DNA of 5,886 bases. It comes from Flavobacteriaceae bacterium UBA3078. Its GTDB lineage: Bacteria > Bacteroidota > Bacteroidia > Flavobacteriales > Flavobacteriaceae. The stretch covers positions 11,518 to 17,403 of the forward strand of contig DFBO01000089.1 of assembly GCA_002366675.1 (NCBI GenBank). Direction: 5' to 3'. Shown here piece by piece: positions 1 to 5,004 of this stretch. The notes under the pieces are model-generated. The model was not told the DNA's origin, did no database searches, and saw only the letters and a program-made list of their open reading frames with translations. The first letter of the stretch is position 1. Each line of letters starts with the position of its first letter. A program made the translations under genes and the position numbers.

Positions 1-1
1 A

Positions 2-385
2 ATAGCTCATAAATTAACAGCCTTTGTCCTCGTATTTATATTATTTGCACATAATATAAATACACTTGTTATTGTTGGAGATTTTCTTGTAAATCAAGAT
101 TTTATTGCTAAAACATTGTGTATCCAAAAAGAAAATCAGCAAGGTTGTAATGGTAAATGTCATTTAAAAAAGCAATTGTCTAAAAACAACTCAGATTCTA
201 ATAGCAAAATTCCAGCTCAGGAGAGCAAAAGAAAGACTCTAGATGTATATTGTGTGTCAAGTATTAATATCATAAATTCGCAATTTATTGAATTCAAATT
301 ACCTCAAGTTTCCCTAAATCATAAGTCACCTAAAATATTGAAAACGTGTTTAGAGATCGACACACCTCCACCTATTTTTAGTTAA
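2..385 (+). CDS. Small Cys-rich 'CNGKC' protein, 5'-truncated by the window edge; putative metal-binding
   Basis: The reading frame is open from the left edge and ends at TAA 383-385, giving 127 visible codons. No in-frame ATG is present, so the true start lies upstream; the TTG at 116 is an internal Leu codon. The visible N-terminal part (residues about 5-30 of the fragment) is hydrophobic and could be a signal peptide or membrane anchor. It is followed by Cys40, Cys49, Cys53 and His54 within a motif reading GCNGKCHLKKQL, then a polar low-complexity stretch and a Pro-rich tail (DTPPPIFS). Small Bacteroidota proteins with the same Cys-x-Gly-Lys-Cys-x-Leu-x-Lys-Gln-Leu core and a Pro-Pro tail are familiar to me as uncharacterised proteins near TonB receptor and metal genes. 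The paired Cys plus His suggest binding of a soft metal such as copper, which is inference. It lies 101 bp upstream of the lipoprotein gene on the same strand, probably in one operon. Confidence 0.75.
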   Translation: MAHKLTAFVLVFILFAHNINTLVIVGDFLVNQDFIAKTLCIQKENQQGCNGKCHLKKQLSKNNSDSNSKIPAQESKRKTLDVYCVSSINIINSQFIEFKLPQVSLNHKSPKILKTCLEIDTPPPIFS

Positions 386-399
386 ATTTTCTTAGTAAA

Positions 400-414
400 A
401 AACTCGAAGAGTTT
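400..414 (+). other. Short perfect hairpin between the Cys-rich gene and the lipoprotein gene
   Basis: AAACTC (400-405) and GAGTTT (409-414) are exact reverse complements around a GAA loop. A second, wider pair, CTTAGT (391-396) and ACTAAG (446-451), encloses it. No T-run follows the inner stem, so an ordinary intrinsic terminator is not supported. It may be an RNA processing or stability element between two genes of one transcript. This is the only structure seen in the 101-bp gap; no convincing Bacteroidota promoter (TTG / TAnnTTTG) was found there. Confidence 0.35.
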
Positions 415-486
415 AAGCATTATCTGACTTATCTATTTAAGCTAGACTAAGATGCTATTTGAAATTTTAAAACTAAAAATATAAAA

Positions 487-1344
487 ATGAAACTAAAATA
501 TATATTACCAATTCTATTTATAGCCTTATTATCAACTGCATGTTCATCAGACGATGATAACAACATCGATACACCTCCAACAGTAAACGAAGTTGAAGGA
601 CTAATAAAAATACAAGATATAGAAAACAACAATCACACGATTGAGCTTTACTCTAAATCTGGATATTTTAATACAGGATATAACGAAATAAGTCTTAGAA
701 TTAAAGAGAACACAAACAATACTTTTTTTGAAGATTTCACAATCAATTGGATGCCAATGATGCAGATGCCAACCATGCAACATTCTTGTCCTAACTCAGC
801 TATTACCAAAGCTCCAGGTAGAGATACAGTTTATCAAGGTTTTGTTATTTATCAAATGACAAATACAGATGGTTCCGGTTGGTCTTTAACATTTAATTAC
901 ACCATAGATGGTGTTGATTATAGCATAACGGATACCATTTCTGTTATGCAAAACGAAAATCAAAATGTTACAAGTTTTATGGGAAGCGATAGCGAACGCT
1001 ATATTTTAGCTTTAATAGAACCTAAAGATCCAAGAATTGCGATTAATAACATGAAAGTTGGCTTATTTAAAATGGAAACCATGATGTCTTTTCCAGTTGT
1101 AGAAGATTATACAATAACACTTGATCCTAGAATGCCTGGAATGGGAAACCATAGCTCACCAAACAATACAGATTTAACCTATAGTTCTGTAAATAGCAAT
1201 TATCAAGGCAATTTATCTTTAACCATGACAGGTTATTGGGTTTTAAACTTAAAACTTATGGATGACATGGATACAGTTTTAAAAGGTGAAGATGTTACTG
1301 AAGAAGAGCAGCAGAGTAGTCTTTATTTAGAACTTGAATTTTAA
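487..1344 (+). CDS. Surface-type lipoprotein with two tandem Met/His-rich YtkA-like modules; putative copper-binding partner of the TonB receptor
   Basis: The protein has 285 residues. The N-terminus is a type II signal peptide with lipobox Ser-Thr-Ala-Cys and lipidated Cys19. It is followed by Ser-Ser-Asp-Asp-Asp, which fits the lipoprotein export signal that sends Bacteroidota lipoproteins to the cell surface. The mature part contains two copies of one module. Module 1 (about residues 82-135) has E82-D-F-T-I, M94-P-x-M97, H99-S-C-P-N103, Y116-Q-G, M124-T and W132. Module 2 (about 206-254) has E206-D-Y-T-I, M216-P-x-M219, H222-S-S-P-N226, Y239-Q-G, M247-T and W251. Spacings from Pro to Tyr (14) and from Gly to Met (6) are identical. 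The layout resembles the YtkA/FixH-like beta-sandwich family, in which Met and His near the same place bind copper; that family link is by eye only. The ATG at 487 has an A-rich leader and is directly followed by the signal peptide, so the start is secure. It probably captures or passes metal to the receptor encoded 78 bp downstream. Confidence 0.8.
   Translation: MKLKYILPILFIALLSTACSSDDDNNIDTPPTVNEVEGLIKIQDIENNNHTIELYSKSGYFNTGYNEISLRIKENTNNTFFEDFTINWMPMMQMPTMQHSCPNSAITKAPGRDTVYQGFVIYQMTNTDGSGWSLTFNYTIDGVDYSITDTISVMQNENQNVTSFMGSDSERYILALIEPKDPRIAINNMKVGLFKMETMMSFPVVEDYTITLDPRMPGMGNHSSPNNTDLTYSSVNSNYQGNLSLTMTGYWVLNLKLMDDMDTVLKGEDVTEEEQQSSLYLELEF
730..891 (+). repeat. Internal protein repeat, copy 1 (Met/His module)
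   Basis: Codons 82-135 of the lipoprotein. The core reads E-D-F-T-I, then a run of seven Met in 36 residues (M89 to M124), H99, C101 and P102-N103. It aligns with copy 2 at 1102-1248 with one single-residue gap between the Glu-Asp and His positions and a four-residue insertion before Trp132. This copy has the extra Met-Met and a Cys, so its presumed metal site is richer than that of copy 2. Confidence 0.7.
1102..1248 (+). repeat. Internal protein repeat, copy 2 (Met/His module)
   Basis: Codons 206-254 of the lipoprotein. It has E-D-Y-T-I, M216-P-G-M219, H222-S-S-P-N226, Y239-Q-G, M247-T and W251, matching copy 1 position by position. The Cys of copy 1 is Ser224 here. The copies are diverged at DNA level, so the duplication is old. 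Confidence 0.7.
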
Positions 1345-1361
1345 AACAACAAGTCTACCTT

Positions 1362-1407
1362 AAACTTATAGACAGGTTAAAGTAATATCTAATCTGTCTA
1401 TAAGTTT
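1362..1407 (+). terminator. Strong intergenic hairpin before the receptor gene; possible leaky terminator or attenuator
   Basis: The 14-base arm 1362-1375 (AAACTTATAGACAG) is exactly complementary to 1394-1407. The stem continues inward by four pairs (1376-1379 with 1390-1393, one of them G-U), leaving a 10-base loop. The 3' arm ends in a T-run (TTTTCT, 1405-1410), as in an intrinsic terminator with a modest U-tract, and lies 15 bases before the receptor ATG. An upstream GTCTA (1353-1357) can pair with TAGAC (1369-1373) inside the left arm, so a competing fold exists. It may lower receptor expression relative to the lipoprotein, or be conditional. Termination is inferred, not shown. Confidence 0.45.
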
Positions 1408-1422
1408 TCTAAAATTATCTTC

Positions 1423-3423
1423 ATGAAAAAGTATATAATATGCTGTGTAGGCCTGCTGTTTAGCGCCTTAACTTTTGCGCAAGAATTAGAAGCCACAGTA
1501 GAAAAAGACACAACCCAATTAGATGAGGTTATTTTAATTGGCCAAAGAAAACTTAGTAATTATCGTCAGGAAAAAACACTCTCAAGTATTGATAACTATT
1601 TAGAAAAATCGAACAGAATAACCATGATAAAACGTGGTAATTATGCTTGGGAACCAACCATGAATAACATGGCAAGTCAAAGATTAGTAGTCACTATAGA
1701 TGGCATGCAAGTTTTTGGAGCTTGTACAGATAAAATGGACCCAATTACATCTTATGTAGATGTGTCAAACTTAGAAAAAGTAAGTTTGGATTCTGGGCAA
1801 GAAGGTACCGAAAATGGCCATTGTGTTGGTGGAGGAATCGATTTACAAATGCCTCAATCTAAATTCTATGGCTCAGGATTAAAATCTAGTGTCGATTTAG
1901 GATATGAAACAAACGGAAATTATAAATCTGCTGGATTAGATTTAGAATATGTAGGCAATAAATTTTATATTAATGCCGATGGTATTTTTAGGAAATCAGA
2001 TAATTATGATGCTGGAGATAATAATGAAATATTATACTCTCAATTTCAAAAATACAATCTGTCTTTACAAAGTGGTTACAAACTTTCAGATAATCATGTG
2101 CTAGATGCAAACATCATTTACGATAAAGCTACAGATGTTGGCTATCCAGCTTTACCAATGGACGTGTCTTTAGCAGAAGCTTTTATTACATCTTTAACAC
2201 ATACCTATAAAAACGATTCTACCAGAATTAAATCTTGGGAATCTAAATTATATTTTAATACCATTACACATATTATGGACGATTCTAAACGTCCAGATGT
2301 GCCTATTAGAATGGATATGCCAGGATGGAGTGATACCTATGGGTTTTACACCAAAGCCACTTTAAAAGAAAGCAAGCACAGTCTATTAGTTAATTTAAAT
2401 GGTTTTTACAACCGTTCTTTAGCCGAAATGACGATGTATCCAAACGATTCTAATCAGCCAGCTATGTTTATGTACACATGGCCAGACATTAGAACATTGT
2501 ACACAGGGATTTATGTAAAAGATGGGTTTGCTTTAACTGAAAATAAAACGGTTTCAGTATCTGCTCGTTTTGGGTATCATAATAATACCATTGCTGAAGA
2601 AGTAGGTCTAGAAAGTTTACAAATTTTTTATCCAGGATTAGAAGACACTAAATCTCGTTTTTTAATGAGTCTTTCAGCAGATTATACCATTAAAAAAGAT
2701 GAATACGATGCTGCTTTTGGAATAGGTTATGGAGAAAGAGCGCCATCTGTTAGCGAAGGTTATGGCTTTTTCTTATTTAATAGTTTCGATAATTTCGATT
2801 ACATAGGAAACCCAAATTTAAAGAACGAAAAAGCGCTAGAAGCAAACTTGGCTGCTAACTATTATGTCAATAAATTTAAAATTGGTTTTGAAACGTCTTA
2901 TTTCTATTTAACAGATTATATTATTGGTGAAGTGGACACATCTTTAAGTGCCATGACTATTGGAGCAAATGGCGTTAAAATTTACAATGCCTTATCTCAT
3001 GCAAGCATTTTCGATTTTTATGTGAATTCTACTTACGAGATTTCTGATGCGTTTTCTATAAACGGAACCGTTGGTTATAATTATGGAAAAGGAAGTAATG
3101 ATGAATATTTACCATTTATAAAGCCATTTTCTTATCTAGCTGAAATTAATTATTCCAGAAACTTATTTAATGCTGCTCTGCAATTACATGGAAACGGAAA
3201 TCAAACAAATTACAGCAGTTTTTATGGTGAAAATGAAACAGCCTCGTTTGCTATTTTAAATTTAAATTTCGGGAATATGTTTTATTTAAAGCAGAATAAA
3301 TTGGTATTGAAATATGGTATAGAAAATCTCTTAGACACAAAATATTCAACATATTCTGACTGGAATAATATTCCACGACAAGGACGTAATTTTTATATGA
3401 ATGTGTCTTTTGTAATTAACTAA
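1423..3423 (+). CDS. TonB-dependent outer-membrane receptor, probably for copper (OprC-like CxxxM / HxM residues)
   Basis: The protein has 666 residues and a Sec signal peptide ending near Ala19-Gln20. There is a TonB-box-like stretch (Leu-Asp-Glu-Val-Ile-Leu-Ile-Gly, 33-40), a plug at about 50-145 and then a beta-barrel. The C-terminus has the usual receptor signature (ENLLDTKYS, 634-642; PRQGRNF, 651-657) and a final aromatic-rich strand. The carboxypeptidase-regulatory-like N-terminal domain of many large Bacteroidota receptors is absent; the size fits metal and siderophore receptors. The plug has Cys101-Thr-Asp-Lys-Met105-Asp-Pro and the barrel His283-Ile-Met285. Together they match the CxxxM-HxM copper site reported for Pseudomonas aeruginosa OprC and related NosA proteins. 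Further Met pairs lie in likely loops (M297/M299, M336/M338, M348/M350), as do His133-Cys134 in the plug. It would import copper into the periplasm using TonB energy. The barrel assignment is certain; the substrate is inferred from these residues and from the Met-rich lipoprotein gene just upstream. Confidence 0.9.
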   Translation: MKKYIICCVGLLFSALTFAQELEATVEKDTTQLDEVILIGQRKLSNYRQEKTLSSIDNYLEKSNRITMIKRGNYAWEPTMNNMASQRLVVTIDGMQVFGACTDKMDPITSYVDVSNLEKVSLDSGQEGTENGHCVGGGIDLQMPQSKFYGSGLKSSVDLGYETNGNYKSAGLDLEYVGNKFYINADGIFRKSDNYDAGDNNEILYSQFQKYNLSLQSGYKLSDNHVLDANIIYDKATDVGYPALPMDVSLAEAFITSLTHTYKNDSTRIKSWESKLYFNTITHIMDDSKRPDVPIRMDMPGWSDTYGFYTKATLKESKHSLLVNLNGFYNRSLAEMTMYPNDSNQPAMFMYTWPDIRTLYTGIYVKDGFALTENKTVSVSARFGYHNNTIAEEVGLESLQIFYPGLEDTKSRFLMSLSADYTIKKDEYDAAFGIGYGERAPSVSEGYGFFLFNSFDNFDYIGNPNLKNEKALEANLAANYYVNKFKIGFETSYFYLTDYIIGEVDTSLSAMTIGANGVKIYNALSHASIFDFYVNSTYEISDAFSINGTVGYNYGKGSNDEYLPFIKPFSYLAEINYSRNLFNAALQLHGNGNQTNYSSFYGENETASFAILNLNFGNMFYLKQNKLVLKYGIENLLDTKYSTYSDWNNIPRQGRNFYMNVSFVIN

Positions 3424-3503
3424 TGTAAATAAGTAACAGTTTTTATCTCGATGTTTTGAACCAGAAACGAGTATATTAGTGTTTGTATAACTTAGGTAAT
3501 AAT

Positions 3504-4046
3504 ATGAAATTCATCGGTAAAATTTATAAACCGAATAAAACAAAATCCAAAATTATTTTGGAGGAAAAATTATTTTGGTATGGAACAGGAATCTGCATTT
3601 TATCATGTATCATTTTAATTTTAAATGATGAAACCTTAAATTTTGATTGGTTAGATACAATTTTTAAAACAATTGGAATTTTATCGATTATTGTAGCACT
3701 GCTTGGTAAGATTTCTGCAATGTTTAGAAATGAACCTTTAAATGGAAATTTTGATGGTCTACTGGTAATAACAAGCGATTATATTAAAATTAAAGAATTC
3801 CATTATAACCTGAAAGATATTTTAAATCTTGAAATAAATCTAGTAGATTATTATGGGAAAATGTATGCAAAATATAATTATCCTGGTCCTTGGGGTTCAA
3901 ATGGTATTGATAATAAAATCAGTTTTAAGTACCAGAATTTGAAAATTGAAAAGCAATTTATTATAGAAAATAAAACTGATTTCAATAAATTAGAAAAAAT
4001 AAAACTGAATATAAAAAATACTCTTATCAGCGACGTGTATAATTAA
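3504..4046 (+). CDS. Uncharacterised two-TM membrane protein with a PH-like soluble C-terminal domain
   Basis: ATG 3504 gives 180 residues. An in-frame TTG at 3483 would add seven residues (MYNLGNN) with no sequence merit, so the ATG is preferred. The N-terminus is a short Lys-rich cytoplasmic segment. Two hydrophobic helices follow, at about residues 23-40 (FWYGTGICILSCIILIL) and 54-70 (FKTIGILSIIVALLGKI). The remaining 100 or so residues are soluble, starting with a Gly-Leu-Leu-Val-Ile-Thr-Ser-Asp-Tyr-Ile-Lys-Ile pattern. This beta-hairpin opening, a following Leu-Lys-Asp-Ile segment and a Gly-Ser-Asn-Gly-Ile-Asp-Asn turn before a further strand recall bacterial PH-like domain proteins of Bacteroidota. 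That is a fold-level guess and no enzymatic motif is visible. It lies 80 bp after the receptor gene on the same strand, but nothing in it suggests metal handling. It may belong to an accessory insertion rather than to the receptor operon. Confidence 0.7.
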   Translation: MKFIGKIYKPNKTKSKIILEEKLFWYGTGICILSCIILILNDETLNFDWLDTIFKTIGILSIIVALLGKISAMFRNEPLNGNFDGLLVITSDYIKIKEFHYNLKDILNLEINLVDYYGKMYAKYNYPGPWGSNGIDNKISFKYQNLKIEKQFIIENKTDFNKLEKIKLNIKNTLISDVYN

Positions 4047-4052
4047 TTCAAG

Positions 4053-4165
4053 TTCAAGCATGCTTTTGAAATCATTCACAGATTTTCAATTCGGTTTGTA
4101 TTTGCTAAATTAGTTGCTTAAATACGCAACGAAATCATACACAAAACCGTTGTTCACATGCTGAA
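4053..4165 (+). repeat. Nested inverted-repeat structure (cassette-boundary-like) upstream of the accessory gene pair
   Basis: Three nested complementary pairs fill the 121-bp gap. The outer pair is TTCAAGCATG (4053-4062) with CATGCTGAA (4157-4165), with one bulged base. The middle pair is CAA plus CGGTTT (4087-4097, two bulged T) with AAACCGTTG (4144-4152). The inner hairpin is GTTGC (4113-4117) with GCAAC (4126-4130). The left outer arm also contains a perfect 10-bp palindrome, AAGCATGCTT (4056-4065). The right arm runs to within two bases of ATG 4168. The layout is that of a long imperfect palindrome able to form a branched hairpin in single-stranded DNA or RNA. Its role is unknown; a dispersed repeat or a recombination site are the leading options. 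Confidence 0.5.
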
Positions 4166-4167
4166 AA

Positions 4168-4461
4168 ATGAAAAACATCGCAAAACTTTATGATTTAAGT
4201 CTTTTGGAAATAAATGAACTTCTGATTTTAGAAATAATTAAATCAATTTCTGCAAAAAGAGAATTTGTTATAACACCTTTAAGCATTTTGGGAGCAAGTG
4301 GCTTTCCAATTGCTAATCAAACTGAAGTATTGAATAACAAAGCAAAAACTAGAAAAATAAAGCAAATATTAATTGACTTAAAAGACAAAGGAATAATTGA
4401 ACAGAGAAAGTCTAAACAAGATTATTTAGGAATTAAAGAAGCAGCATATAACTTGATTTGA
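4168..4461 (+). CDS. Small hypothetical protein, possible winged-helix DNA-binding regulator
   Basis: The protein has 97 residues from ATG 4168. I do not recognise a named family. Residues 8-29 form an amphipathic Leu/Ile-rich helix. Residues 59-77 (AKTRKIKQILIDLKDKGII) form a basic helix ending in Asp-Lys-Gly-Ile-Ile-Glu. A Lys/Arg-rich turn (QRKSKQ, 79-84) and a short hydrophobic end follow. Helix, 'L-x-D-x-G-I-I-E' strand and basic turn is the typical end of a winged-helix domain, so a DNA-binding role is possible but weakly supported. The stop codon is five bases before the ATG of the membrane protein gene, so the two are surely co-transcribed and may work as a regulator and membrane partner. 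The gene directly follows the nested inverted repeat, which probably overlaps its promoter or 5' leader. Confidence 0.6.
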   Translation: MKNIAKLYDLSLLEINELLILEIIKSISAKREFVITPLSILGASGFPIANQTEVLNNKAKTRKIKQILIDLKDKGIIEQRKSKQDYLGIKEAAYNLI

Positions 4462-4466
4462 ACTGT

Positions 4467-4952
4467 ATGAATAAAAGCAAAAACATTGGTGAGAAAATTG
4501 CACTAATAAACGGAATGACATTCGGATTAGGATTTTTGTTAATTATGACATTTATAGGATTGCTCATTTCGGATGGGTTACTCGGATTAATCGGAATTGG
4601 AGCTTTATTAACACATAACTACTTATTCATTTCTTTAGCTCTATTATATTTGACTTTACCATTTGCGCTCTGGATTTTCGGAAAAAGGAATTCTAAAAGT
4701 CTAAATCAAGGAAAAAGTATTTTAAAAACATCAGCAGAATTTTCGTTTGGCGTGAATTTGATAATCTGGCTTGTGTTTTTATTTTCTCAATTGGTACTTG
4801 GCGGATTTGAAAATTATTTATACCTAAATTTAATAGTTGTCGGAATTATACTCGTTTTGGGTTTCTTAACGACCTATACTTTCGGATTTTATATTGTAAA
4901 ACTGACAAAAGAAAAATTAAAAGCCAGTGTACAACAAAGAACTGAGTTATAA
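4467..4952 (+). CDS. Uncharacterised four-TM integral membrane protein
   Basis: ATG 4467 gives 161 residues. An in-frame TTG at 4458, overlapping the upstream stop, would add only three residues and is less likely. Four hydrophobic helices are visible: about residues 11-33, 39-70 (perhaps one long or two short helices), 93-112 and 118-143. They are joined by a basic cytoplasmic loop (FGKRNSKSLNQGKS, 71-84), and the tail is basic. No catalytic or metal motif, no Cys and no conserved charged residue inside a helix is seen, so no function is proposed. It is the second gene of a tight pair with the small basic protein. Its last codons (Ala-Ser-Val-Gln-Gln-Arg-Thr-Glu-Leu) are encoded by a sequence that resembles the reverse complement of the repeat arm upstream of the pair. 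This suggests the original stop may have been overrun by a repeat. Confidence 0.65.
   Translation: MNKSKNIGEKIALINGMTFGLGFLLIMTFIGLLISDGLLGLIGIGALLTHNYLFISLALLYLTLPFALWIFGKRNSKSLNQGKSILKTSAEFSFGVNLIIWLVFLFSQLVLGGFENYLYLNLIVVGIILVLGFLTTYTFGFYIVKLTKEKLKASVQQRTEL
4923..4936 (+). repeat. Half-site related to the right arm of the upstream inverted repeat, overlapping a gene 3' end
   Basis: GCCAGTGTACAACA here reads, as reverse complement, TGTTGTACACTGGC. Set against CGTTGTTCACATGC (4148-4161), ten of 14 positions agree, including the GTTGT and CAC blocks and the final GC. The two are in opposite orientation and flank the accessory gene pair. No matching right arm follows in 4937-5004, so this would be a lone or truncated copy. 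A chance match cannot be excluded at this length. Confidence 0.3.
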
Positions 4953-5004
4953 AACAAGTCACTTTTTTGCAATGGCAAGAGCTTCTTTTAATAAGTAGGG
5001 ATTC

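Noticed and set aside
116..385. A complete 89-residue gene starting at TTG 116
   Set aside because: The frame stays open to the left edge and the TTG lies inside the Cys motif region, one codon before the first Cys. The gene is better read as 5'-truncated by the window.
447..783. Two minus-strand ORFs of about 60 codons opposite the lipoprotein gene
   Set aside because: They are antisense shadows of a well-supported coding frame and lack recognisable features.
3483..3503. TTG start for the two-TM protein
   Set aside because: ATG 3504 is a better start and the added seven residues contain nothing conserved-looking.
4053..4165. A classical integron attC site
   Set aside because: The arms do not fit the RYYYAAC / GTTRRRY cores and no integron integrase is in the window, so only a loose resemblance in layout remains.
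4458..4466. TTG start overlapping the stop of the upstream gene
   Set aside because: It adds only three residues, and an ATG lies at 4467 with a natural five-base gap.
4953..5004. Terminator between the convergent genes
   Set aside because: Only a four-base stem (TTGC/GCAA) was found, and the T-run lies on the wrong side of it.
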